Part shown: one piece after another, positions 24,264 to 34,795 of the stretch
How the letters are laid out: the number at the start of each line of letters is the position of its first letter
How positions within the stretch are numbered: the stretch's first letter is position 1
Assembly: GCA_030765065.1 (NCBI GenBank)
Contig: CM060990.1
Location: 663,598,618-663,662,617 of the forward strand
Direction of reading: 5' to 3'
DNA from: Deroplatys truncata
Taxonomy: Eukaryota > Arthropoda > Insecta > Mantodea > Mantidae
DNA: 64,000 nt
Position numbers and translations under genes: made by a program
The notes under the pieces: model-generated
Told to the model about the DNA's origin: nothing
Database searches by the model: none
The model's input: the letters and a program-made list of their open reading frames with translations, nothing else

Positions 24264-25571
24264 CTATTTAGAAGGGCGGCTTAAAATTACCTTTTGTTTA
24301 ACCTTTGGGCTCGGGCTTTTTGTATGGAGTTGGTCAGACTCCATAGCTCCCTCGGAGGGAGGGCCCACGCGCTCAGTGCCAGAAACCGATTCAAGCGCCG
24401 TGAATCGGTTCTGGGTGGTGATGGGTGAGGGGTGCCGCTGAGCGCGGCTTGTCCCAGGAGCTTCCTGGGACAGCGACCTCCGAGGAGAAGGTGAACTTTT
24501 GTTACCGCGCGCACGCGGAGGGTCTTTCAAAAAATCTTCCCTACGAAGTTTCTGCTTGGGTTTCTTTTCAGCGGCTTGCGACTTCATTGACTTCGGACCA
24601 GGTATATACGGCTTGGTAACTGTAGCTTTAATGGACGGCCGGATGGTAGTGGCCAATCCAGTCATGCTCCAGGTCTGAGTTTCGGCATCTACTCGTGGTA
24701 CTGGCGAGGCAACAACAGAACTAAATGTGCCAGATCGCAGGAGTGAAGGTTGGCGCGCATGGTAACGCCTCCGGGCTTCAGCGAAGGAGAGTTTTTCCTT
24801 TACCCGGATCTCCTGGATCGCCTTCTCGTCCAAGTACCGCGGACAGTCGGCAAACGAAGCAGAATGAGACCCTTTACAATTAATGCAGACGGGGGCTGTT
24901 GAACAGGTACCTTCGTGTGAGGACTGGCTACATGTTGCACAGATGTTAACGGCACTCTTACATGAGACTTGCGTATGCCCAAAACGTTGGCATTTAAAAC
25001 AATGCAGAGGTCTAGGAATATAAGGCCTCACAGAAATCCGTTCGTACCCTGCGGAAATGCTTGTGGGCAGATCGACGCCATCAAATGTTAGAAACAGGGT
25101 ACGAGTGGGTACCAATACGCCGTCGCGTTTGGCCTGCACTCGATGGACCGCTGTCACCTTCTGGTCTGCAAGATATTCCACCAGGACCTCGTCCGATATT
25201 CCATCGAGGCTATGCGTGGTGACAACGCCTCGGCAAGAATTCAAGGTGCGGTGCTTCTCAACATGGATAGGATAACCGTGGAGAAGCGTAGTGCGCAACA
25301 AGGTCTTACTCTGCTGTTCGGATTTGGTTTGAACCAACAAGGAACCAATCCGTAGACGAGTGCAGGACTGAACCGCACCTGAAATAGCGTCAATGCCCTT
25401 CTGGATAATGAAAGGGTTCACCTCAAACGTTTGACCTTCCTCAGTTCGTGAAACCACTAAGTAACTACCAGTTGTCGGCGGTGCTACTTCTGTTGCAAGT
25501 ACTTTACGGCGCTTATTATTAATAATGGAGAAAGGGTGCTCCATAGCGAAAGAAATCCTCCACCATTGCAA
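24264..25571 (-). CDS. LINE ORF1: nucleic-acid-binding protein with zinc knuckles
   Basis: An open frame of 435 codons ending 21 bases before ORF2. Three CCHC-type knuckles lie at about residues 191-245: CFKCQRFGHTQVSC, CATCSQSSHEGTC and CINCKGSHSASFADC. The N-terminal part resembles the RNA-binding fold of I and jockey ORF1 proteins; the C-terminal part is basic and proline/serine-rich. In these elements ORF1 coats the RNA and aids target-primed integration. An alternative start (MEHPFSIINNK) lies ten codons in. The frame is intact. Confidence 0.88.
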   Translation of the reverse strand: MQWWRISFAMEHPFSIINNKRRKVLATEVAPPTTGSYLVVSRTEEGQTFEVNPFIIQKGIDAISGAVQSCTRLRIGSLLVQTKSEQQSKTLLRTTLLHGYPIHVEKHRTLNSCRGVVTTHSLDGISDEVLVEYLADQKVTAVHRVQAKRDGVLVPTRTLFLTFDGVDLPTSISAGYERISVRPYIPRPLHCFKCQRFGHTQVSCKSAVNICATCSQSSHEGTCSTAPVCINCKGSHSASFADCPRYLDEKAIQEIRVKEKLSFAEARRRYHARQPSLLRSGTFSSVVASPVPRVDAETQTWSMTGLATTIRPSIKATVTKPYIPGPKSMKSQAAEKKPKQKLRREDFLKDPPRARGNKSSPSPRRSLSQEAPGTSRAQRHPSPITTQNRFTALESVSGTERVGPPSEGAMESDQLHTKSPSPKVKQKVILSRPSK

Positions 25572-26107
25572 CCGTCTCCGACCTCGGGCTCTGACTTCCC
25601 GGGCATTACCCCGGCTTGGGTGAGTGGCCTATCTATACCAGACTCACCCCAGGGTCACACCTCCCAGAACATAGACAGAGGGACCCAATCGCCGTCGGAA
25701 GCCAGCAGCTCATGCAATGGCCCCCCCCGCGGGACTGCAGTTGAACAGCGGATACGAACACATACGCTACATGACGACCCCGGGTGGTGGGGATGACGCC
25801 ATTACCCACTCACCCAGCTGCGCACCCAGTGCGCGGGTATCCGTCAGGCTGTGTCCACGGAGGATTAAAAGAAAGATAAAAGAAACTAAAACTGTGTGGG
25901 CGTTTCGCACGCAAGGTAGGCCGGCGAGGAAGTGAAATAGAGGCGTAAATGAATGAACGTGGGGCGAAATGCGCAGAAATATAGAAGAAAGAAACGATAT
26001 TGAGGTGCGGTATGAATGTGATGCAAAGCACGCACGAGAGCCTACCTTGGGTCCACCGGTCACAAGAAGAACCCACCTCGACCGGATGGGGGTGAGGGGT
26101 TGAATGT

Positions 26108-26269
26108 GGCGATGATTGGCTCGGGTATTCCGGGTGCGCCTAACCCGTACTCACAAAAGGTGAGCCCCTGGGGGGGGGGGGGTGGAAGGATGATGATGGC
26201 GATGATTGGCTCGGTTATCCCGGGTGCGCCTAACCCGTACTCACAAAAGGTGAGCCCCTGGGGGGGGGG
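26108..26269 (-). promoter_or_regulatory. LINE 5' UTR tandem monomers with G-runs
   Basis: Two copies of a roughly 90-bp unit (GATGATTGGCTCGG at 26111 and 26201; GTGCGCCTAACCCGTACTC in both). Each ends on the plus strand in CCCCTG plus a run of 10-14 G. Multi-monomer 5' UTRs act as internal promoters in some LINEs; that role here is inference. The element's 5' boundary coincides with the second G-run. Confidence 0.6.
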
Positions 26270-27116
26270 AAAGAGGGGAAGATGGTCACGAATGCTCCAC
26301 TTATGGAGAGTACAAAGAATACCTGAACTCCAGGAACTGTCACACTTTGAGGTCAGGTAAGACTGCAAACATCTGCATCCATGATTTGTGTGGATTGTGA
26401 AGCTAAGTAATTAATTGTAAAACTGTAGTAACGAAAACCACACTTAACATTCCGACAGCAGTTTTTGAGTCTCCAGGCCACCATGTCAACTGCATGTTAA
26501 CCATATGCTCCATCACCTTGAAAATGCAACTGATGATGGCGATTGGGGGGTAACTGGATGGTAGATGACAACTGTTATCAGGTTTCAGTAATGGGATGAT
26601 GGTAGTATAAAGCCAAGTGTAGGAAACTTAGCAGTTCACCATACAGTTGAAGACCTGCAACAGAAAGAGTTTGCCTGTGGAAGAGAGCTGCTGCAGCATT
26701 AGCATCATCTAGACCAGAAGCTGAGTGCCTAGGATGAGGATAGGATCTGCTCCAGCTCCTGCATGGTGAAAAATGCATTCTAACACTTTCCATTAAAAGA
26801 TGGTTCATGTGATTCATCTCATCTCAACAAGAAGAACATTCCTTTGATGCATGCAGGACCAGCTATGTTATCCAGACCAGATTGAATGGCGAATGGGTTG
26901 ACCTTCTGAAAATCCTGAACCATTTCCATTATGTTAATCACAAGGTAATGAGTGGACAACATTACATTTCATAATGCACCTAGCCATAAAAGATAGGCTA
27001 ATAATTTTATACACAAGTGCTCCCCACCAATCACAAAGTCTAACAAGTGGTTATCCCATAAGGATGACAGAGCTACCTCCCACTGACCCTAGAGTTCAGT
27101 TGAAGACATCCCGTCC
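26270..27116 (-). mobile_element. Old I-type LINE, right part
   Basis: Continuation of the 18640-20177 copy after the younger LINE. It is near-identical to 61425-62275, including long non-coding decayed stretches (for example the block around AGACCTGCAACAGAAAGAG). Weak coding traces on the minus strand (a PISLTSC-like region in the partner copy) mark the RT N-terminal part. The first nine bases are the right target duplication. Confidence 0.75.
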
Positions 27117-27158
27117 TGCCCCGTCTCATTTTAAAGCTTAATGAATGTAGCTAATTAA

Positions 27159-28241
27159 CCAATTGCATATATTTAAATGCCCACTCAGCTAACCAGGAAA
27201 TCAGATTTACATCCCCTACCTGTGAGGGTGGTAACAGCTTAATGCTTAAAATATCATTTAAAATCAACCAATAACAGTTTTTGTTGAAAATTTGTGTGCA
27301 CAATATTAAAAGCATAAACTCTCCTAGTACTGTTGTTGTGTGTGATAGAACTCAAAACAATCTTTCTAAAAGAAAAGCAACATCATATTTTTTACTTACA
27401 ATTGGGGTTTCAAGGCATCGGCCTTTGCTCCAGTACAATTAGATATGCGATTTTCGCACTTGAGACATCAAACTAACAATACAGCCCTAATTTCATCTGC
27501 CGTAGCTTTAGACCATTTTTCATTGTCTTTCAAAATTTTTCTGTTGGATTGTTCAACTTCCTTGTTGCATAAGCATTAGCTTCGCAACACATTTTGTCAA
27601 ACAACGGTATCATGTATTCCGAAAAAAAACTGAAAGTGCAATAGCATGTGTGATGCATGCTTGATCAGTATGTCTTTATCAAAACCACTATTTGCAGTAG
27701 AAGGGTAGAGAACAGGGTTATTGTCAGTTTTAGTCCAATTTCAATCACACTGTTTTTTCCGTGTCATAATATGGACATGTTTCAAAGGGCCTGGCGTGTC
27801 ATCACTGGTTTCATAATTATTTTCCTTGCTGCTTTCTGCACTAGATTCATTATCAATGTCAATAGAACTTTCTTAAGTCTGTGTTTCATATTCAGAAAAC
27901 TCACCATTTTAACTATCACTCTCTAATACACTTTGTATCAGTTTCCTCAAACCCTCCTTGTTATCCAAACAGATTCTTTCTGCAGCCATGATGGCTACTA
28001 CTGACGCTAGTGAAGGAAGAATAAAATTATTTTGAAACACAGTTGGTGAGGTCATACTGTGAGAATTACAACCACCACATGTCAGCACTTCATTTGAAAC
28101 GTATACAAATGAAGCTGTGAAAAGGAACCTAAACTACATGTAGTTATGTAGAGTAATGTAGCATTGTGAGCTGAGTTTGCCATATAATTTATATGCAAAA
28201 AAAGTGTGTGCGAACCCTGATCATCAAGTGATGCAAATGGG
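27159..28241 (-). mobile_element. piggyBac-like deletion derivative
   Basis: TTAA lies at both ends (27155-27158 and 28242-28245), as required for piggyBac. Ends read CCAATTGCAT (left) and, reversed, CCCATTTGCATC (right), the usual piggyBac CCC...TTTGCAT terminus. At 1083 bp it is far shorter than a complete element. It contains only the N-terminal part of the transposase on the minus strand. Confidence 0.75.
27430..27990 (-). pseudogene. piggyBac transposase N-terminal fragment
   Basis: Minus-strand reading starts MAAERICLDNKEGLRKLIQS, then an acidic region with IDNESSAESSKENNYETSDD, then NSGFDKDI, a HFQFFFG patch, ADEI and LYWSKGRCLETPIVS. That order matches piggyBac proteins (acidic N-terminus, F-D-F-F block, Y-W-S-x-D-x-x-L-E-T-P-I). 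Several stops and frame changes occur, and the DDD catalytic core is missing. Confidence 0.65.
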
Positions 28242-28320
28242 TTAATGAAGGCTCTATCATGATCTTAGAGATTGTACACGTGTTTAACATGTGCTGAAGT
28301 TCATTTTAAGAATTTAAGTA

Positions 28321-30090
28321 CAGTAAAACCTTGTTAATCCGGATCCCTTTAAACTGGATTTCCCTTAATCCGAAAAAGCATCCTTAAAAAGAAAAACTCT
28401 GCGAACTGCTAACTTAAATTACAGTACTGCACTATGACAAACTTAAGGAAATTGTCCATTTTATTTTTGCACAGACTGTACAATAGGCATTTCTTGGGAA
28501 TACCAGGAATACAGTAGTGACAATGGTACATTAGGCTGCCCTCCTTACCACACCCTTGCTGTACCTGCGATAGGGCTTGCAACTCTTGTCAGAAGGGTTA
28601 GTTTAACACTTGCCTTTCTCAGTGATTAAGCTAAAAAAACAAATCGAGTGAATGTCGTTTAGTAAATCTACAATGTCATCGTGGAAACGTAAACATAAAT
28701 CGCTTACAATACACGAGAAACTGAAAATTATCGAAAGGCTTGAAAATGGTGACACTGTTGCATGTGTATGTGCAGAATATGGAATTGCAAAACAAACAGT
28801 TTTGGACATAAAAAAGAAAAGGGTGAACTTTTATCATTTTTTATTAAATGTGATGTAAATGAGGAAAATTGTCAGGTCAAATGAATGCAGCAGCTGGCTG
28901 AACAAAAGTTAGAAGTCGTGACATACAAGTGGTACGAACAATTTCGTACAAGCAGAATTGCAGTGAGAGGTGTTGAAATTCAAGCTGCTGCTGCTGAACA
29001 TCTTGCGAATCAACTTGGTATCAATGGATTTTTGGCTAGTTTAGTCTGCTTATACAGATTCCACAAGTGTCGTAACATAGTGAACAAAATAATGTATGGA
29101 GAGAAGTTAAGTGCCGATACATCAGCTGTTGACCCATTTACATAAAAACTATAATCTATCATTCAAGAAGAAAAATTACATTTGCCTCAAGTGTATAATG
29201 CCGACGAGACAGGTCTATTTTGGCGCACCTCGCCCGAGAACACGCAAGCCTCCAAATCCTTAAAAAATACGCCTGGACAAAAAATTTGCAAAGAGCGTGT
29301 TTCTGCGTTATTGTGTGCTAATGCAGATAAAAGCTATATTTTAAAGCTAGTTGTCATAGGTAAAAGCAAACAACCAAGGGCTATTAGGAAAGTAATGTCC
29401 ACATTGCCTGTTCATTACTACAATTCAAAAAATGCGTGCTTTACGGCAGGCATCAACCATGATTAGTTTCACAACCATAAAGCCATAATCCTATTAGATA
29501 ATGCACCTGCACATCTAGATGCAAAGAAACTGTGTAGTGCCAATGTGTTCTTGCTACCTAACACAACTTCCCTGATACCCCCAATGGACCGAGGCATTAT
29601 CTACACTGCAAAGCGGTTGTACAGAAAGAAATTCCTGTCTGAAGTTTTTGAAGTTGAGGAGCCTCTGGACGGTAAAGATAAACGGGTGGAATAAACACTC
29701 CAGAATATAAAATCATATGATTTCAGATCCATGATTTTAATTTTGCTAGTGCAGTAAACAGCATTTCAAACATCACATTGACTAATGCGTGGAAGAAACT
29801 TGTGTATGATGACAGTGTTGAATAAAACGCCAATGCAATTGAATTAAATGGCTTTCACCTAACACTGGTTGTGGGTGGCGAGAAAGCTGTCACAGTAGAC
29901 AAGATTGAAGACTGGCTTGACAGAGATGAAGATGATCCAGGCTATCACAACATGACTGACGAAGAAGTTGTGGAAAGTGTAAGCAATGCGAGGGACACTA
30001 GTAGCTAATCTGAGGCTGAGGATGTGGATTTTGGAAAGTCGAAAGTGAAATTAAGTAAGGTTAAACAGCATCTGAATCATATAATATTAT
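28321..30090 (+). mobile_element. Tigger/pogo transposon, 3' end lost
   Basis: The left end CAGTAAAACCTTGTTAATCC is the characteristic pogo/Tigger terminus, preceded by TA (28319-28320). A second inverted-type copy of the motif (CCCTTAATCCGAA) follows within 50 bp. No right-end partner is found; coding traces stop near 30005 and a 140-bp tandem repeat begins at about 30110. The 3' end has been deleted or replaced. Confidence 0.75.
28673..30005 (+). pseudogene. Tigger/pogo transposase, broken
   Basis: Psq-type helix-turn-helix: KRKHKSLTIHEKLKIIERLE with GIAKQTVLDIKK (28673-28830). CENP-B-like helix-turn-helix: LEVVTYKWYEQFRTSRIAVR (28910-28970). The DDE core shows YNADETGLFW (29197-29226), ILLDNAPAH (29488-29516) and PPMDRGII (29578-29602). 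Frame changes separate the first and second blocks; stops follow DPFT (29143) and at 29464, and decay increases after 29690. In this family the protein cuts and pastes the element at TA sites. Confidence 0.85.
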
Positions 30091-30109
30091 GTAATAATCA
30101 TGCATCTGA

Positions 30110-30362
30110 AATATGGAGAAGACGTGTAAATTAGGTGAAATAGAAGCATACGTTATTACACTGAGGCAGTTGCAGCATTGTTGTCATTGTCCTTGAGCTA
30201 CAAAATACACATTGTTGTATTAATGCACTGCAATGAGGTGACAATAGGATATCTGGAGGAGACGTGTAAATTAGGTGAAATATCAGGAGCATACATTATT
30301 ACACAGAAACAGTGACAGCATTGTTGTTATTGTCCTTGAGCCACAAAACATAAATTGTTAAG
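30110..30362 (+). repeat. 140-bp tandem repeat, about 1.8 units
   Basis: Unit marked by GACGTGTAAATTAGGTGAAA (30121 and 30261, period 140). The same unit recurs at 55806-56200. It follows directly after the Tigger remnant. Confidence 0.85.
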
Positions 30363-30573
30363 AATTTAATAGAAATTGCAATTGTTAGCATGAATAGCTT
30401 TGGGAATACATAAGTTTACACTTAGGCCAGTATGCAGTTTTTAGATAGATTTGCAGCTGGTAATACTACCACAAAAACATTTACCATTTACAGGAAACTC
30501 CATTATGATAAGCAAGTACCTTCAGCAAGGTTTAATTATTCTTGTAACAAAATAAGTTATAAATTCTGCTTAC

Positions 30574-30732
30574 CACTGAGTGCATGCAAATACTGGAATC
30601 CTTTCATTAGGACCACGGTCTGAATCAAGACAGCAAACTTTGTATATATTGAAGAAAGAATGGTCCATGTAGGTGAGCGTGTTTCCATCAACAAAAATGT
30701 GCTGCCAATAGCCATGTGCCCAGGATGGAAAC
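30574..30732 (-). CDS. Host exon, cysteine-rich extracellular protein (DUF704x-like)
   Basis: A 159-nt exon with acceptor tttcttag and donor CAGTG/GTAAGC. It reads FPSWAHGYWQHIFVDGNTL, then MDHSFFNIYKVCCLDSD and RIPVFACTQ, followed by TG to be completed by the next exon. The FPSWAHG...W..H and C-T-Q-C pattern recalls the first half of an arthropod extracellular module. The natural continuation (TG/T = Cys, then GEEMYTC) is the 58998-59065 exon, which lies upstream in the genome rather than downstream. The frame is fully open. Confidence 0.6.
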
Positions 30733-30849
30733 CTAAGAAATTGACATAAAAATGTATGTAAAAAATTATAAAAACTGCATTTTTATTGATTCATTGTGGA
30801 TTGTTTGTTTTTAACATTTAATTATTATATTTCCTTTTAAGAATACAGT

Positions 30850-31095
30850 TTAGGGAAAGTCATGTGTGCCAATTCAAGGAAATCTCACATTTTCATAGAT
30901 CAGTGTGAGAAAAGATGCAAATTTTGGGAAGGAAACTTTCAGGCCCAGCTTTGGGAAACCTCCCCAGCATTTTCAGGAATGAGAACTGAGGTCTACAAAC
31001 CTGTCAGGGAGAACAGTCCTGGTGGGATTTGAATCGCAGACGTCCGCATCACGATTACATGCCTTAACAATTTAGGCTACCCATGCCAGTTATAA
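30850..31095 (-). repeat. tRNA-derived SINE, family 2
   Basis: The minus strand begins with a tRNA-like segment, GGTAGCCTAAATTGTTAAGG then GCGATTCAAATCCCACCAGG (B box), followed by a body also present at 51270-51445 (a TTTTCAGG...CTC pattern). Confidence 0.55.
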
Positions 31096-31388
31096 TGTTA
31101 TGACAACAATCACAGATTAACACGAAAAGAACAAGATTACAGTGAAACCCCTATTTTACACTTCCATGGGGGCACTTAAAAACCGTGTAAATTCAAGGAA
31201 AAATAATGTGATTGCATACAGAAAATTCTGAGGTGAATGCAACAACAAAACTGATGAAGACCACTTTTAATAACCAGTTCTTTCCAATCATGAACTGACA
31301 CATGTATTACTGTCCTGAAATTTCAATTAATGTATTTATGAACAAACCCTCTTACACAGACTGATTTTCAGTAGATTTTATAAAATAT

Positions 31389-31411
31389 AAATATATATAT
31401 ATATATATTTT
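31389..31411. repeat. AT dinucleotide repeat
   Basis: About ten AT units within the Tigger remnant. Confidence 0.9.
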
Positions 31412-32055
31412 AAAAAAAACACTGAATTTCTATATGCTAAAAACTAAGTTTTATGAATATATGTACTTTTATGTACAACATACATTCCTAGTACATACAG
31501 AGGGGGGGGACTGAAAAGAATGCAGCAATAATGCAATAACTAGAGACCCGTACATTTTGCAATTCACAAAAAGCTAAAAACGTATGACTTTATACATAAA
31601 ATGTATCGTCATTACGGTAAAAGTTGGTTTTCAGGTGTCTCAAACCGCGAACTACTCGCGAATTTCTTAAAATATTCAACTATATACAAATTTTGATGTT
31701 TACCCACGAATTTTAACAAAATGCATGTTCATTACACTTTGGACAACGCAAGCATAAATTCTGCTTTTTTTAAGGTAAAAGAAGGAAAAAATGCAGATGA
31801 TTGGCTAAAACTCGTCAGGTAAATCTTTATTCAACAGCGCTTGGGGCGCTAGGTCGGAAAATGCGAAAAGCCGGTTGGCTGCGCGATGGATCCTGTAACT
31901 AAGTTCAAGATACAGTGTGGGGCCGGGTGGAAGGCAGCTTACACATAATTCCAGCTATCGGCCTAGGCATAGTTGACCACAGAACAGGAATCAGTCCGTA
32001 TATCACAGGTGTTACGTGATTATTCTGTGCAGTGTCCTATTTTCTTAAAGTTAAC

Positions 32056-32266
32056 AATGCCACCAAAAATAAAATTACGTGAGCGAGCAAAACAGTTTGC
32101 TAGCGACGGCACGATAAAATCAGGACAGGTAATGTTATGTCGATTCTGCAACAAGAGAGTTTCATGGGATACTGGTGATTCAGTTAGAAAATACATTGCA
32201 TTCAGAGCCCACGTGGAAGCCACAAAAGCAGAAAAAGGCAAACGACAAATTACTATTGCGATGTAA
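32056..32266 (+). CDS. hAT transposase, BED-type zinc finger exon
   Basis: Starts MPPKIKLRERAKQF and includes the zinc ligands LCRFCNKRVSWD and a distal RAHVEATK, ending KGKRQITIAM. This matches the N-terminus of CGGBP1-like hAT proteins (zinc finger then K-R-Q-x-T-x-A). The continuation AVDGAKKAK appears at about 33310-33339, before a GTATGT donor; a dispersed repeat lies between. Confidence 0.7.
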
Positions 32267-32329
32267 TTTGTTCTTCAATTTGCAGTTTGTATATTAAGCC
32301 TCACGCTTTGGAGACCAATTTGAAGTAGA

Positions 32330-33285
32330 TTTTTGGCTTACGTAATTTATTATTATGTATATTTGAAAAAGTGTGTTGTTATATAATTATTTAGCTCCAC
32401 ATTGTAATTTGAAGACATATGTTTGTTGCCAACTTTAAAAAAATTATTCAGCTGAATGCTGGATATGAGGTGTAAGAATCCCCTTGTATGTGCGTCACTT
32501 TGAGAATGTATTTAGGTTACGTAATGAAGATACACTTTGATGTTGTTTGATGCTTGGGACGCCAAACTTTATAGTAAAGATGATGCTTGTTTTACGTAAT
32601 ATTATTAAAGTTATTTGCCTCGGCTGCTCTCAGTCGCACTATAGAAACACACGTTCTTTTAAGGTTGTGATAAGACAAGAATTAAAATACATCACAGAAT
32701 TTACTTTTTAATTTCACTTTCTTTTTATTTCTCTTTATACTTGCACATTTATAAACACAACACTTTATAAAAGAAAACTGTGAGCACTTTATATATTCTA
32801 GCGGAGAACACAATTTTTACCATCCGTACTCACCAACATCTTACCCGCAACTGACTAAATTCAATGGTAAAAATCTCATAGCTTTGGTAATGCCAGTCTC
32901 TTATTGGCTAATTCTAGTCCAATTGAATTTAAGTATTCAAACTAAAACTTTTCTTTACTTTTGATTGGCTAATTCCAAACTGTAAGTGAAATTACGTTAT
33001 TGCCGATCTTTTCATAACCAGTATTTTTTTTAAATTCCAGACACATTGTCACCAAAATTACATTATTACCTCATTATTAACATCCTAAAACATATTATTC
33101 TCACAGTTTTTGCACTATTAGAGTATATATACATTTACTATCACTAATAAATAAGTTTACAATAAAAAATAAGTATTTACAATGACTTTACATACAATTT
33201 AAATAATAATTATATACATATTGTTTTTATATGGGCTGTTATTGAATTTAATTATAATAAAACACAATTAATATAATTTAGGCAT
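32330..33285 (+). repeat. Dispersed repeat of about 1 kb, copy 1
   Basis: Reverse-complement homologue of 43020-44000. Shared blocks include the CTTGCACATTTATAAA region, the ACATCACAGAATTTACTTTT region, GATTGGCTAATT and the end GGGCTGTTATTGAATTTA. Both carry scattered TTACGTAATATT-like palindromes in their 5' third. No coding capacity is visible. It lies inside the hAT gene, separating the BED exon from AVDGAKKAK. Family unknown. Confidence 0.6.
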
Positions 33286-33339
33286 TAAAAACTGCCTCAT
33301 TATATATGAAGCTGTTGATGGGGCTAAAAAAGCAAAGGT

Positions 33340-34795
33340 ATGTATATTAATTCCTTATTGAAGCAACTTCTACATCCTGCGTTTTTTGTTTTGAAAATTA
33401 CTTTCTGATTACTTGTGTAATAGAAGACCGGTTAAATGGTGCATTGGAATAAATTTGAATCTGATCTGCATTTACGCATTGAAACTGATTTGCTATCTGA
33501 TCTACGCAGATCGTATTCTTACCATACTCAATACATACTGAATTCTCATATAAACATGGTAATAACTGCGGTGATGTTTGAATGCTGGGGACCGCTAAAT
33601 TCGTCAAGTGGTGAGAACTCAGAACAATGGTATAGGTCTCGTCATGGATATTGGCGTATGTCCTTGAAGGCTAGTCCAGTCAGCTAAACCCTCGCGATGT
33701 GTTTCCTTCCCACAAGTACATGGTACTGAATAAACGAAACCAACACATTACAATGTTTATACAGTACACTCTGAGCAGTCTGGCAGTACATTCTCTATAA
33801 AACTGTCGTACCCTCGAGTGTGTCCGGCTTTATTAGTGCATTCATTTACATTACTGCCTCACATTAGTTCGAAATTGATAGGGGAAACCTTGCACAGTCA
33901 GGAAAAGTATCGAACGTTTATGAGTAGATGAAACAACAAAAAGTAGTCTGTGTATGGACTCCATAGGTTACAATGTTTTATATGGACTGCCAAATACGCT
34001 ACATTGTATATACATGTGCCGAGCAACTTCCAACATTCTTACAACTGTCGAGGAGCAATGCCGAGATTACAAAAAACTTAATGTAACGTGATTTAACTTG
34101 ACGCAATATAATGTGAAAGTCTAACACATTGTATTAAATGGAGCTATTTAGGATCGACTTAACATAACAACTTAAAAGTTTGGCAACTTTTCCTTCCAGT
34201 TACGTTAAGCTTGATGTCACTGGCAATTACAAACAATTAGCGCGAAGCAGTAGCACGAAGTAATAAAACCAACTACCAATCGTGAGTCATTCTCCTTGTG
34301 TTAAGTGCACCCTAAAGACCTTTATTTCATAACTTTACGTTACATCCCGCTGCGTTAAGTAAAGTTCATCGTAATCCCAGGATTAGTGACTCGCACCATA
34401 GCACTCAATAACATGATCACATGCCAAAATCCCTGGCGCTACTAGTCAAGTTACAATCTATTTTCATGATTTGGCGACCGATGGCATGCAAAATGAAATT
34501 AATGTTTCGACTATGGAGAAAAGCATTATTGTACGCTATTGGTGGCTTGCACCATTGTTCCGGTTTCTCGTCAACTCCCCAGCTCCTCTCACTGAGGGTG
34601 AGATTATTCAGCGGTTGGCAGATTTAGCAGTTCTTGGCATTCAAACATTACCATAACTGCATTGAAGAAATGTCATTTAAATATGTGCAAACATATACAT
34701 AAAATCGGAATTTTAAGGGATATTATATTTTAATTATAAAATTTATTTATGGTTTTTAATAGCTTATTAAACCAATTCCTTTTTTAAATTTCAGG
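33340..34795 (+). other. Probable intron of the nested hAT gene
   Basis: Begins after AVDGAKKAK with GTATGT and ends with ttaaatttcag at 34795, where coding resumes. No recognisable feature inside. Confidence 0.45.

Larger units (their letters stand above)
20178..26269 (-). mobile_element. Full-length I-type non-LTR retrotransposon
   Basis: A 6.1-kb minus-strand LINE with a 5' UTR of 90-bp monomers, ORF1 (zinc knuckles), ORF2 (AP endonuclease, RT, RNase H, zinc motif), a 3' UTR (20195-20553) and a TCA/TGA simple-repeat tail (20178-20197). It is flanked by the 9-bp duplication AAAGAGGGG. RNase H plus CCHC ORF1 and a simple-repeat tail point to the I clade (I/Nimb-like). Its GC content is clearly higher than its surroundings, consistent with a recent arrival. 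Confidence 0.9.
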
